From contig SDUX01000005.1 in assembly GCA_008729055.1 (NCBI GenBank), positions 1,992,875-2,056,874 of the forward strand: a stretch of 64,000 nucleotides of DNA, given 5' to 3'. Positions 10,575 through 22,264 of this stretch are shown here, one piece after another. A model generated the notes under the pieces. That model saw only the letters and a list, made by a program, of their open reading frames with translations, searched no databases and was not told the DNA's origin. Made by a program: the position numbers and the translations under genes. Numbering within the stretch: the first letter of the stretch is position 1; each line of letters starts with the position of its first letter. This DNA comes from Pyropia haitanensis (lineage: Eukaryota > Rhodophyta > Bangiophyceae > Bangiales > Bangiaceae).

Positions 10575-10986
10575 CACTGTCGTTGCCGGCGCTGCCGACG
10601 CCTTCGATGCGGCCGCCGACGCGCACGCCGCGGGCGCCCGCGCCGACGCCGCCGCCGGGGCTCGCAAACACCAGCGTCGCCACCGCCGCGGCAGCGGCGG
10701 TCGCGCCCAGCGCGGCGCGGAAGCGCAAGCCGCCGCCGCCGCGGGAGCGGCCGCCGCCGCCGCTGCCGCCGCCGCCGCTGCCGCCGCCGCCGCTGCCGCC
10801 TGCAGGTGGGATGGCGGCGGCGGCGGGACCGGCCGCCACGCGCAGAGAGCTTGGCGAGGCAGGGGCGGGAAGAGGCAGGGGGAGGAGCGGGGTGCGGGCG
10901 GCTTGGTGGGGGGGGCTGGGCGCTCCACGGAGGGCGCCGCCCGGGGGGGGGGGCTCGTCGCCGGGGGAGGGGGAGACCCCCGTCAT
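8933..10986 (-). CDS. GT61-family (DUF563) glycosyltransferase 1, frame broken at a C9 run
   Basis: Type II Golgi-type glycosyltransferase; the GT61 family includes xylosyl-, arabinosyl- and O-GlcNAc transferases. From ATG 10984-10986: a Pro/Gly-rich cytosolic head, TM helix AALGATAAAAAVATLVF (about 10650-10700), a poly-Gly linker, then the lumenal domain with VVLRQHMAHLVQDVVHYPLG and a YTVLNRLDARRLPR segment. The rest is in another frame: VTVIAFDGT, then the GT61 hallmark AAHGAGLANLLFLRPGSTVI and VFPFGYTPKIFAELA, to the stop at 8933. The two frames meet by a -1 shift at the C9 run 9614-9622. Both sides match one family in the right order, so a missing base (or less likely an unseen intron) explains the break. 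A poly-Ala tract follows the break. It is paralogous to the gene at 30500-33229. Donor and acceptor sugars are unknown. Confidence 0.8.
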
Positions 10987-12149
10987 GGAGACGCCGCCGT
11001 GCCGGTCGAAGGGGGAGAGAGGGGGTCGGGAGACTCGGGGGCAAGAGCCTCCGAGCCGCGCCGGAGCCACTGTTGGGGAGGGGATGGGGTACACGTGTTC
11101 GTAGCGGGCAGAGGGGCGGGGGGGGGGCGGGAGAGGAGGCCGACGGGGCAGCCCGCCGCGGTGGGTGCGCCGCAACGCCCAACCCCCCCCCCCCGCACGC
11201 CCTCAGCGGGCGTGCGCAACCCCCGCACGCAGCGGAAGTAGGACGTGGCACCGCGATAGGGGCAGAAGGCGGGGAGAGCGACGGGGCACGGACGGTTGCC
11301 CGGCAGCCGGTGTGGTCGGCCCGCGGTGAGTGCTCCCGGGGCGGTGGGTCGACGGGCTGGCGGCGGCCGACAGGCCCACCGTAGGGGTACCCACCCTCCC
11401 CCCCCTCACTCCTGCCGTGGTAGCCAGGCGCAGGGTACCGCCCCACGACCGCCGCCCGCGGCGGACCTGAGAGGGAGAACGGGGAGCAGGGGAAGGACGG
11501 GCCAGCGCGGTGCGCACGCCCGCCCCACCGCGCACCCCGCAGCCTTCCCCTATCATGGCCAGCGCCCCGCTGTGGCGGCAGCCGCCACCTCGGCGGCAGG
11601 TGGCGACGGCCGAGACGGACGGCAACCGAGAGTTGGGGGAGGGGAAGCGAGCCCCTTCCTCTTCACCCCGCCCCCCACCACGCAAGCGCGGCGGAACCGA
11701 GCCGGCACGGAATTTATCGGTGCACTGACGGGGGCGCCGCTGGCAAAGAGTCAAGGGGGGCAAGGGAGGGAAGGCGGGCGCCGCCGCCACCCCACCAGCA
11801 GCGTGGCCGACTTTGGCATCGAGATTCGCGGCAGGCCTGCGCACAACGCGGAGCGGCTGGGAAAACCTCGTGTCAGCCATGCCGCTCGCTCCGCTTCGTG
11901 CGCGCCGCGGCCGCGCACACCGCCGACGAATGGGGGGACCTTGCATCGTCCGGCCCGCTCGTGCAGCCCGCAACGAGCAGATTGTATGTACCGTACAGTA
12001 CGTACAAACCATCTTCGGTGCACCCAGAAAGTAGTTGTATACGACCTGTCACACACCAATTGGTACCCTGACGCGTGGCGAGACGCCTACGAGTGTTGAC
12101 AACCGGCCTCGCATCTTGCGCGGCAACGAGCAGCACCACCACGCCGTCC
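10987..12149. other. intergenic
   Basis: No supported gene; overlapping GC-rich frames only. The minus-strand GT61 frame stays open further upstream (to 11175), but its translation there looks noncoding. AT-richer sequence with ACCGTACAGTACGTAC-like small palindromes appears at about 11988-12010. Confidence 0.5.
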
Positions 12150-12453
12150 ACTAGGGGTGTGCAATGTCACGATCTGTCATGAAATTTCATGGAAATGTCC
12201 GACCCCTCTCACTGTCGCCTTCCTACGCGATGTCGTGACAGGAAATTTCTTTCCGTTTCTTTCCGACACGTGGCTTGCACACGGGAATGGAGTATATATC
12301 CCCACCACGTGTCCACAACTCCGCACTGCCGCTCGCTCTCCTTCCTTGCGGAACGACTGCTCGTCGTCGCCATCACTGTCCCTGCTTCCGTCTTCGTCCG
12401 CCTCGGATACTGAGTCTCACCTCCCACACCACACCCCACCTCAACCAAACACC
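12150..12453 (+). promoter_or_regulatory. promoter-like region with palindromes, CACGTG boxes and TATA
   Basis: An AT-richer island. It holds the perfect palindrome CATGAAATTTCATG (12178-12191), two more GAAATTTC-like blocks downstream, CACGTG cores near 12270 and 12305, and TATATAT at 12293-12299. The TATA lies about 155 bp before a well-placed ATG (ACCATGG, 12454). All spacing is promoter-like, but no transcript evidence is available. Confidence 0.45.
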
Positions 12454-13054
12454 ATGGTTCTTCATCCCCTACGCCCCCCGCGGAGCCAGCGGGCTGTTAA
12501 CAACACCTGGGTGGGGCGGTGGCTGGGGCGACGGCGGGGGCGATACCCGCCGGGGCGGCGGCGGCGGCAGCGGCAGCGGCAGCGGCGGCAGCGGCGGCGG
12601 CGGCAACCCATATGCGGTGTCGGGTGGTGGCGGCGGTGGCGCCGGCGGTGGTTCCATTCGGCTGGGCGCGGCGCCCGCGGCGCCCGCGGCGGCGGCCACG
12701 TCGGCGAGCGCCTTCTACCCCCTTTCTTCCTCCTCCTCCTTTTCCCCCTCCTCCTCCTCTTACCCCCCGGTGGGCCGCACGTGGAGCGACAACCGCCGGC
12801 GGTGGGGGGACCCCCCCGCGGCGGCGGTGGGGGTCTCTTTCAGGGACCTTCCCGGCCGCTACCTTCGTGGCCGCCGTGCAACCACGGCGCCCGCGTCGTG
12901 GCGGGCGGCCGCGTCCCGGTGCGGGCTGCCCGTCAGGGCGGGGGGGGTGCTGCGGCTGGGGAACGACCGTCGCGTGCCAGGGGGCGGGGGGGGGGGCGGG
13001 GGATTTTTTTTTTTTTTTTTTGTAAGGAGGGGGGCAGTGGCGGTGAGGCGGTGA
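12454..13054 (+). CDS. possible Gly/Ser-rich protein, frame uncertain
   Basis: The ATG at 12454 has a good context (AACACCATGG) and an upstream TATA, but its own frame soon becomes Arg-rich and does not look natural. A neighbouring frame over 12480-12900 gives a Gly-rich then Ser-rich protein (GGGNPYAVSGGGGGG, then SSSSSFSPSSSSYPPVG) that is more protein-like. A short intron or a homopolymer miscount between the ATG and the Gly-rich part would connect them. No family is recognised. This may be a real low-complexity secreted or wall protein, or chance open frames in repeat-like GC-rich DNA. Confidence 0.25.
13004..13021. repeat. poly-T tract (T18)
   Basis: Eighteen T in a row, directly after a G-rich stretch and followed by GTAAGG. 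In a genome this GC-rich it stands out; on the minus strand it reads as a poly-A tract and could mark a retroposed transcript end. Confidence 0.8.
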
Positions 13055-13534
13055 CAAGGGAGCGGGTGCTGTGGAGCTGTTGTGCGTCAGACTGTGCTGA
13101 GCCAATCAGGGATGGAATTGGGAACGCTCCTGGCTCAGAAGTCCTTTTTGGCTTCAGGAAGGGACGTCCCTCTGTCGAGCGATGTCCCCCTCTTTCCGAC
13201 AGCGGGCAGAGAAAGACAGCAGCAAATCTGTCCCGGGCCTTTCTGCACATCCCTACGTCCACACCATCCACTAGCCGTCCTCTTCCCCCTCCGCCACGCC
13301 GCGCTCGCCGCCATCGTCTTCCCTGGCCAGCTTGCCGCTCTCGCCGGCCGGCTCGAAAAACTTCCGCTGCCTGTCGCCGTGGCCGCCACTTTCGTCTCCT
13401 TCCTCTGTCTCTTGCTGGCTTTGGGTGGCGGGTTGTGACCCGCATCGGTTGCGGATTCCGCGGCGTCGCTCGTCGCGGTGTGCCTTTCGCCCCCCCCTCC
13501 CCCCCCCCCCGCCCCTCCCTCCGCTCCCCCAGCC
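13055..13534. other. intergenic / leader of the next gene
   Basis: No independent gene seen. The last 50 bp before ATG 13535 are almost pure pyrimidine (C-runs broken by T and G, ending CCCCCAGCC), like the leaders of several other genes here. Confidence 0.45.
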
Positions 13535-13860
13535 ATGGTTCACCCTCCCGCGCCCCCCACTCCCCCCGCCAAGGCCCCCTACGCGGCGGCCATCGCGGCG
13601 ACCGCTCCCCCCTCCCCCCCCCGGCCTCGGCCGCGGGTGGCCCCGGCGTGACCGCCGCCGACGCGGAAGCGGCGGCGGCGGCCATGCCGCGCTTCCTGAA
13701 CCGCCCGGGCGCGAGCCGCGTCGTCTGCCTCCTCACCGCGCCCGTGGCGATCCCGGCCGCCGCGGCGGTCGTCGTCCTGGGGCTGTCCTGGCTCGCGTTT
13801 GGGGGACGCGGGCGGGTCGAGCTGCCGCCGCCGCCGCCGCCGCCGCCGACACGGTCGTGA
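13535..13860 (+). CDS. small single-helix membrane protein, frame broken at a C9 run
   Basis: From ATG 13535 (context CAGCCATGG) a Pro/Ala-rich head reads MVHPPAPPTPPAKAPYAAAI and loses frame at the C9 run 13614-13622. A -1 shift there enters the frame GVTAADAEAAAAAMPRFLNR, then one hydrophobic helix VVCLLTAPVAIPAAAAVVVL plus GLSWLAF, and a short tail of Pro8 ending TRS. The joined product would be about 107 residues. If the shift is not real, a shorter protein could start at ATG 13684 (MPRFLNRPG..), still containing the helix. No family recognised; a small one-pass membrane protein of unknown role is all that can be said. Confidence 0.5.
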
Positions 13861-14591
13861 GGAGGTGGGGGGGGGGCAGGTGGTGGTGGAGGGGGGCTGA
13901 GGACGGTGAGGGGGGTGGGAGGGGGGAGATTGGGAATGGGTGGGGGGGTGAGGCGCTGGGAGGACGGGGGAGGCACGGACTTTCTGCGCCGGTCTTCTGG
14001 GTGAGCTGATCCGGTGGCGGCGACTGGTGGGGGGGAGGGACGCGCCGCCGGCCTGGCTGCCGCGCCCCCGCCGTTGGCGCGAAGGGGGGGGGGGGGGGGG
14101 GTGGCCCAGCGAAGCGCGCGTCCTCGACGTGCGCGTCTGCGTGGGGAGGGATGGTGGCGGGGGGGGGGACCGGCGTTCCCGCGGCGACCACTGCACGTTG
14201 ACTGCACTGACGGGTAGCGGCGGGGTAGTCTCGAAGGCGGAGGGGAAGGGTGGAGGGCGGCGCGGCGGCTGGCGCGCCCGCGCGGGCGGTTGCTGACGGT
14301 GGCGGCTGCTGGTGGGGGCGGCGGCGGCGGTAGCGGCGGCGGCGGTGGCGGCCGCCACCCTTGTCGTGTCTTGTGCTGCGCGGGGCGCGCGCCGCGAGCG
14401 CGGGCGGTACTCCTCGCGGGCGCGCGCCACCGCGACGGGAGTGGGACTGCCGCGACAAGGAAGAAAACCACACAGGGTGTGAAAGAACGAGCGCGTGGCA
14501 ATGCGCCCCCTCCCGCCCCCAACTCGCTGCTCCTACTCTCCCCCTCCTCTTCCCCCACGCCCCACCCCCCCCCGCCGCACCCCCCGTCGCC
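13861..14591. other. intergenic
   Basis: No supported gene; G-rich on the plus strand with a G16 run at 14086-14101. Frames on both strands look noncoding. Confidence 0.5.
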
Positions 14592-17500
14592 TCAGCGACG
14601 GCCGAGGAACCCCCGCCGCTTCTTCTTCTCGGCGCTCCCCCCCCCCCCCGGCGGCGTCCCACCCGCCGCCGCGACCGCCGCGGCGACCAGCCCCGCCGCG
14701 GCGCCGCGCCCCACCGGGCTCATCCCCGTCACGCGCCCCGCGCCGACGCTCCCCGGCGCGTGCGCCGCGGCCGACGCAGCCGTCGCGGTGACGGCGCCCG
14801 CCGGGGAGCGGACGGCAACGACCCCCCCCCCCACCCCTCCCCGCACGCCCCCCCCCCCCCCGCCCCCCCCCCCGACGGGCTGCCGCCGGCCGGCCGGCCC
14901 GCCGCGGCGACCCGCTTCTCCGCGTCGGTCATGACGCGCGCGCGGCGGGCCGTGTCGGCCGCCGCCCACCGCTCACGCGCGTCGAGCTCGCCCGCGCGGC
15001 GCTCCGCGTCGGCGGCGCGCCGCCGCGCAACGGCGAGCGCCTCGAGGAGGCCCGCCTCCCGCCCGCGCACGCGGTCCGCCTCGGCCGCCGCCGCGCGGCG
15101 GGCGCCGTCGGCGGCGGCGGCGACCGCCGCGGCCGCCGCCGCGCGCTCGCCGTCGGCCGCCTCGCGGGCGGCGACGCTCGCCTCGACCGACGCGGCCAGG
15201 AGGCGGCGCTCCAGGTCGGCGGCGCGCGCCTCGGCCGCCGCGCGACCGCGGTCGGCGGCGGCGGCCGCCGCGGCGGCGGCCGACAGCTCGGCGGCCAGGT
15301 CGCGGCGGCGGCGGTCGGCGGCGGCGGCGGCGGCCGACGCGTCGGCCGCCTCGGCACGCGCCGACGCGGCGGCCGCCTTGGCCGCCCGCGCCTCCCCCGC
15401 CGACGCGTCGGCGGCGGCACGCGCGTCGGCGACCGCCGCGGCAGCCGCCGCCGCGTCGGCCGCCGGCCGGGCGGGGGTGGCGGCCGCGGCGGCGCGCGGC
15501 GCGGCCGCCGCCGCCGCGGTGGCCGCCTCGGCTGCCGCGACCGCCGCGGCACGGGACTTGGACGCGGCGGCCGCGTCGGCGCGCGCCGCGTCGGTGGCGA
15601 TGGCCAGCTCGGCCACCCGCGCGCGGAGGCTGGCCGCCTCGCGCGTCGCGGCCGAGACGGCGCGCTCCGCGTCGGCGGTGGCGGCCGCCGCCGCGGCCGC
15701 CGCCGCGTCGCGCGCCGCCTCGGCGTCGGCAGCGCGGTCACGGGCGGCGGCGGCCGCCTGCCGCTCCGCCGCAACCGCCGCCTCGGCCGCCGCCAGCCGC
15801 GACGCCGCGTCCGCGGCGCCGCGCCGGTCGGCCGCCACGGGCGCGGCCGCCGCGGCTTTCGCGGCAGCCGCGGCCTTGCCGGCCGCGGCGGTCGCCTCGG
15901 CGCGCGCGGCGGTGAGGGCTGCGGTGAGGTCCGCGACGCGGGCGTTGGCGGCGGTCGCCGCCGCCTCGGCCCGCTCTGCCCGCCCCGTCGACGACGCTGC
16001 CGCGGCGGTCGACGCGGCCGCCGCGGCGGCGGCCGCATCGCGCCCGCTCCGCGCCTCGTCGGCGGCGTCGCGCATGGCCGCGATTTCCGCCGCCGCGGCC
16101 GCCGCGGCGGCCGCCTCGCGCGACGCGTTGGCGGCGGCCGCCTTGGCGGCGGCCGCCGCCGCGGACCGCGCCGCTGTCGCGTCGGCAGCGGCGGTTGACG
16201 CCGCCGCCGCCCGCGCGTCGGCCGCCGCGGTCGACCGGCCGCACGCCTCAACGGCGGCGGTCGCGGCGGCGCGGGCGGCGGCCAGCTCCGCTGCCAGGTC
16301 CGACTGCACGCCGCCCCCGCCCGCCGCGACGGCGGCCGCGTCGGCCCGCGGGGAGCCGCCCCCCCCGGCCCCCGCGCTGTCGCCGCCGCCGGCCCGATCG
16401 GCAGCCGCGGCCGCGGCGGTGGCGGCCGGCACCAGCGCGGCGCGCAGGGCGCCCACCTCTGCCGCCACCGCCGACCGCTCATTGATGAGCTCCTCCACCG
16501 CCGCGAGTGCCGTGTTGCGCTCCGCCTCGGCGGCCTCGAGGTCCCGCGCGACGGCGCGGGACTCACGGCGAGCCGCGTCGGCGTCGGCGACCGCGTCAGC
16601 GAGTGCCGCCGCCGTGGCGGGGTCGGGCGCCGCGGCCGCCGCGGCCGCCGCCTCGGCTGCCGACGCGAGGAACGACTGCTGCGCGGCGGCGGTGGAGGCG
16701 GCCCGCGCCGCGGTGGCCGTCTCGCGCGACAGGATGCTCTCCCACATGGCCAGCACCACCGCCGCGTGGCCGCGCACGTCCTCGGCCGTCGCACCGCCGC
16801 CACCGGGGAGCGGGAGCCCGTCCTCGTCCACCTCCCCATCCGAGCCGTCGCCGTCGAGGCCGACGCCCGCCACCAGCGCCCGAACCGCGGCAATGTGCTC
16901 GTGGAGAGCGTCGTCGAGCGCCTCCACAACGGGGTCATCGACCTCGTCCGCGGCGGCCGCCGCCGCCAAGTTGGCGTACGTCGCCGCCGCGGCGGCCGCC
17001 GCGCTGCCACTGCCATAAATACTGCCCCCCCGGGGGAGGGCCGCCGACCGCGGCGGCAGCGCCGCCGGCGGGGGCGACGGCGACGGCGCCATGCGCGGCC
17101 GCACCGCCGGTCGGATGCGAACCGTTGCGCCGCGAGGCACCGCCGCGGTCAACGCGGCGGCCGTGGCGGGAGTGCGGGACCACTCCGTCTCGGCCGCCGC
17201 CCCGTCCACGCCCTCCACCATCAGGTCCAACAGCAGTGCGTGGCGGCCGGCCGTGGCCGCGCCACCCCCGTCCTCGGTACGATGGTCCGCGTCGCCGGCG
17301 ATGGCATCATGGTCGCTATGACCGCCGCTGCTGCCGCGGGGCACAGACGAGCTGACACTCCGCTCCCCCACCGGACCCCCGTGGTGCTCGTCGTGCCCGC
17401 GGTGTCCCTGGCGGTGGTGGCCGCCCGCGTGCGAACCCCCCCCTCCGGCCGCGCCGCGCCCCGCCATATCCGACGACGAGTCGGTGTACACAGACGACGC

Positions 17501-20500
17501 CGATGACGCGGAGAGGCCGTCGCCTTCACGGACAATGTCGTCGTCGGGGACTGGGGAGTGGAGCCCCCCTCCTGTCCCCCCGCCGTCGGTGCTGGCCCCA
17601 TCTTCCACGTCTCGGGCAATATCTCCAAAGTCATCGTCCAGGTCGGCACCGCCGTCTACGACCACCGTCCCCGAGCTCGTACCCCCGCCGCCGGTGGTCA
17701 CCACGCCCGCCAAGCCCGACAGGCCCCCGTGGGCCCGAGCGGAATGACCCGGCGACGCCTCCTGCAGCGGCACAACGCCTGCCGCGCCCAATACGGGCGG
17801 GTCCTCCGCGTCTGAGGCAACGTCCTCATCCACGTCGGCGGTGCCCGCCACCGCCCACCCCGAGCGCGACTCGAGGAGCCCCGCTTCATCAGCGCCACGA
17901 TGGCCGCTACCACCCCCCCTCCCTGACCCGCCTGCCGGGGACCGCGGGATAGCCGGCGGTAGCGGTGCGGCGCCGGCCAAGCCGGCCGAGTCGAGAAACT
18001 CGGCGGCCTGCCGCTCAAAGTGCTCCAGCCGCGCCATGGTCTGGCCGGGCCCGCGCAAGCCGCCTTGGCCCGCGTCGCCGTCGTCGCCATCGCTCAAGCC
18101 GTCGCCATCGTCGTCACCGCCCAGGGTGGAAGCGTCCTCGCTGGCGTCGTCGCCATCCCGCTCGTGCCGTGCCGCACCCCGGCCACGGTCGCCGCTGCCA
18201 CTGCTGTGCCGGGGGGAGGAGCCGTAGCTGCCAGCAGTGCCGACGCTGCCGACGCTGCCGACGCTGCTGGCCACGCTCGTCGACTGGGCAAGCGGCGCTG
18301 CCGCGGCACGGCCGCCCGCCGCCGTCGGCGGCGCCCCCGACCGGTCCGCGGGGCGCTCCGCGCCCAAGCGTGCTGCCGCCCACTGCGCAGAGGCGTCGCC
18401 GCGTGGATGATCGCCGCCGGCCGCGTTGGCCGCAGCTCCGCCGCCGCTAGAGACTGTGTCGAGGAGGCCATCCCCGGCGTCGCCCGATTGCGGGTCCTCA
18501 AACGCGTAATACTCGTCCGCGTCGCTGGTAAACGAGCCGTCGCTGCCCGCGTCGCCGCTCGTGCCGGCAGCCGCGGATGCTGCCGCGGCGGCGGCCGCCG
18601 CGGCGGCAGGCGACAAGCGCGGCGGCAGCGGCGGCGGCAGCCCCGCTGCAGACGCCGCGCCAGCACCGACCAGGGACATGTCGCCAAGACTCTCCACAGC
18701 GTCCTCAAACATGTCCTCGTCCCCCTCCACCGAGACACCCCCCGCCGAGGTGCCGCCGCCGCTCGGTCGCCGCCCCGCCTCCGCTCCTGCCGCCTCTGCC
18801 GCCTGCACCGCCCCCGCCGCGCCAGCCCCGCCCGCCGCGGTGTTGTGCTGCCTGCCGCCCTCTCCTTGCCACTGCCGCCCCCCCTCCGTCCCATCCTCCT
18901 CGTCCTCATCGTCCACGATAAACGCGCCATACTCGTCTCTCGTCGGCATCGCCACGCTGCTGCGGGCGCCGTCCCCGCTCCGCCCCCCCTCCCCTCCTCC
19001 CCCCTCGTCATCGTCCTCAATCAACACGTCCGTGTCGTCGGCGTAGGCCTTGTTGAGGAAGCTCGCCGCGTCGCGCGCGTACCGCTCCAGCCGCCGCACG
19101 TCCTTGGCAATGACCGTGCCGCCTAGCGGCAGCGCCCGCAGCTCCGAATCGTCCACCGCGTCGTCGCCGCCGCCGTCCGAGCAGGCCCGCGCGAGGAACG
19201 AGACCGCCTCTTGGTAGTAGCCGGCCAGGCGCGCCCGGTCGGCCGCGACCGACGACGACTCGCGGCGGCGGCCGGCGCTGCTGCGACGGCCGCCCCCACT
19301 GGCGCCGCCGCCCCCGCCGCCGCCGCTGCGGCCGCCTTCCTCGCTGCCGTCCCGGCGGGGCGACGACACAAACGCCAGCCGCGGCCGGTCGGGCCGCCGC
19401 GGCGTCGACGACGTGCGCCGCGCCGAGCCGCCCGCCGACGACGATGGCGTGCCGCTGACATTGACCACAAAGTCCTCGTCGTCGTCCCCGCGGCCGTCCT
19501 CCCCCTCCTCCTCCTCCTCTTCAATGCGGTACGCGCCCGCGGGGGTGGCGCCGCCGTCACCCTGGAATCCATCCACCAGCCCTTCGTCCCCCTCCACCGC
19601 GTACGCGCGGTCCAGAAACGAGATGGCCTCCACGTGGAACCGTTCCAGCCGCGCCCGGTCCGCGGCGATGGCCGACAGCCCGTCGGCCGCGGCGGGGCTC
19701 GCCGCCGCGCCGGCGGCGCCAAGGTCGCCCAGGCCCCGCGGCCGCAGCCGGCGGGGCGGCCCAAAGCGGCTGCCGCCACCCCTACCGCCGCCGCCGCCCG
19801 CGCCGCGCCCCCCCCCGACGCCGCAGACCCGGCCGAGGACCCCCCCGACGACGCGACCGACGTGAAGCTGTCGCCCTCCCCCTCCGCGGCGGCGGCCACC
19901 CGGCCGCCGGGGGAGGCCGCGCCGACGGCGCGGTCAAGGAAGCTCATCGCCTCGGCGTGGAAACGGTCGAGGCGGCGGCGGTCCCGCGCGAGCGACGCCG
20001 CCGCCGCCGCTGACGGGCGGCGGCGGCCAGGGGAGGGGGTACCCAGCGGGGCGCCACTACCGCCCCCGCCGCCACCGCCGCCACTGCCGCCGCCGCCGCC
20101 GCCGCCACTGCCGCCGCCGCTGCGGCCGCCGGCGGGGGACCGCGGGGAGCTCCGGTCTGGCCAGTCCCGCCGCGTGGCCGCGCCACCCGAGCGGCCGCCG
20201 GGCGAGCCGCCGCGCGCGCCGCCGCCGCCGGCCGACGCCCCATCCCGGCTGCCACTCCCGCTGCGGCTGCGCGGCGCGGCTGACGGCGGCCGCACGCCGC
20301 CCGCCAGCGGGGGAACCCCCGCCGTCACCGCCGGGACCGCCGCCACAGGGGCCGCCGGCACGGCGGCGGCGGCGACGGCGGGCAGCCCCCCCGCGCCCGC
20401 GTAGGCGCCCGACAGGAACGCGTCGGCCTCCTCGCGAAGCGCGCGCTTGCGGGCCTCCCGCTCGGCGGCGGCGGCATCGGCCATGGCCGCCGCCGCCGCG

Positions 20501-20786
20501 GGCGGCGGCGCCGCAGGCGCCCCCGCCGCCGCCGCCGGGCGGGAGGTCGCCGGCTGGGGACCGTCCCCGTCCCCCCCCCGCGCCCCTCCCCCGCGCGCCC
20601 CGCCGGCGCGGCGCCCTCCGCCTCCCCCGTGGGCGGCGCGGCGGCCGCGGCGGTGGCGGCGGCGGCACGGGCGGCGACGGTGGCGGGAAACGCGAGCGTG
20701 ACGGCCGCCACGGACGGGTCGTCCTCGGCAAGGTACGCGTCAATGGTCGCCGCAAAGACGTCGGCTGGGGGGGGGGGGGGGGCCAT
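14592..20786 (-). CDS. giant Ala-rich coiled-coil protein with repeated R-F-x2-E-A-x-S-F-L motif, several frame breaks
   Basis: About 2,060 codons. The head starts MAPPPPPADVFAATIDAYL (ATG 20786), then shifts -1 at the C9 run 20571-20579 into the frame containing EREARKRALREEADAFLSGA. A second -1 shift at the C9 run 19808-19816 enters the long frame with FHVEAISFLDRAYAVEGDEG, continuing to about 14900. A short motif of consensus R-[FY]-x2-[EDQ]-A-x-[SAE]-F-L-x2-A recurs at about 20410-20435, 19930-19970, 19600-19655, 19185-19225, 19045-19090 and 17988-18030, separated by acidic, Gly- or Ser-rich linkers. From about 16960 down to 14930 the protein is an Ala-dominated, Arg/Asp/Glu-studded helix of about 680 residues, surely coiled coil. 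The open frame ends at 14729, but a -1 shift in the C14/C11 runs 14848-14873 would give a tail GSAEKKKRRGFLGRR ending at 14592, which looks more natural. No family recognised; the build suggests a scaffold or cytoskeletal tether. Confidence 0.65.
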
Positions 20787-21870
20787 GGACCGCCGCGGCG
20801 GGGAAGGACCCGCTGCTGGCAGACAGAGGGGGGAAGAGGGGCGGGGGAGGGGGGGGGGGCGGGGGCGCCGGGAAGAGTGAGCAGGCCGCTAGGGGGGCGG
20901 GGGCCGGGGGGAGGGGACGGCAGTCACACACCGGGGGGGGGGGAGAGCGGAGGGCGTCTGAGCAGGCGGGGGGGGGAGGGTGGGGCGGGGGGACGGCGGA
21001 GGGGGGGGAGAGCGGGCGGGCCCCGGCGCCGCAACGCGCCGCGGCGGCGGCGGCAGCGCGGGCACACGGCAATGCGGCACGCGCGGCGTGGCCGCGAGCG
21101 GCGGCCGCGGCGGCGTCCGCGGCGGCGCGGGCGTGGCGCGGCGGGCGGGCGGGCGGCGCGTGGGCGGGGGGGGCGCGCGCACGGTGTGGGGTGTGGGCGC
21201 CGCTCCCCGCGGGCGAGGCGCACCGGCCGGCTCAGTCCGGCTCCGTCTGCCTCCGACTGGCGCCACCCCCAAATCCCCGTGCGTCGACGTGGCCGCGCGG
21301 GCCCGCCGGCCGGTGAAAGGAGGGGAGCGGGAGGGGGGGGGGGCGGTCTGCCCGGTCAACCTCGTCGGCGTGCGCGCCGCGAGCGCGGCGGGGTCTGAGC
21401 GGCGTCGGGGGGGGGCCCCCGGCGGAGGCCCCCGCGCGCGTGGAGCGTGCGGCCCGCCGGCACCCCCCCGCCAGCAGGCGCTGTGGGCGGGTGTCTGCCC
21501 GGCGCGACCGGCTTCTTTGCCCGCCCGCCGCGCGCGTCTCGCTGTGGTGCGCCGAGACGAGCAGGGGGACGGCCGCGGAAAACACTGGTCATGGCGCGTC
21601 TGCTATCCATATCCACCCGCCCCGCTGGCGCACCCGTCGGTGGAGCCGGGCAGCGCGCCAGCGGCGGCGGCGCTGGCCTCGACTTTGAGCCGCGCATTCC
21701 AGTCTGGTGGGTGTGTTGGAAGTCCAAATACCGATGCGGTGGCCACAGAAGGAGCAAGTCCAACCGCGCACCGCGTTGAGACTTGCAGTGGCGGAGCCAC
21801 GTGAATCGGCTGTACAACGTGTCGCTTTTGTTGCAGCGGCGCACACGCGCGCCGTTGGTGCGGGGGAGGG

Positions 21871-21896
21871 GCCGCGTCGGCTGCAGCCGACGCGGC
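21871..21896. repeat. perfect 26-bp palindrome
   Basis: Arms GCCGCGTCGGCTG and CAGCCGACGCGGC are exact reverse complements with no spacer and a PstI-like CTGCAG centre. It could form a cruciform or bind a dimeric protein. Confidence 0.9.
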
Positions 21897-22264
21897 ACCA
21901 TCTTGCTGCAGCTGGGCGTCGACAGGCAGGAGCGCCGTGGGCGTATTGCGCGACCACGCACTGAGGTCCCTCGCTAGGCTTCATCATGACTCTGTCCCTG
22001 TCACGGCGTTGCGACCGCGGCAGGGCAGCAATGGACAGCGGCGCGGGACAGCGTGGCGGATCGACCCGCGGGTCGGCGTCGCCGCTGCCGCCGCCTCTGT
22101 CGGCAGTGTCCACCCTGCCGCGCGCCGTGACAGGCGCGGCCGGCGGACGCGGCGGCAGCGCCCGTCGCCCCCACACGACAGTTCCATGTCGGCTGCAGGC
22201 GTGCTCTCTACGTAGACGCCGGGTCGACTTTCTCCCCCGCCGGCGACACTACCCGCGGCGGCGT

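Noticed and set aside
14361..17018. Plus-strand frame of 885 codons, Ala/Ser/Arg-rich
   Set aside because: It is the antisense shadow of the Ala-rich coiled-coil gene; GCC/GCG repeats keep all frames open. The minus strand contains the repeat motifs and acidic linkers.
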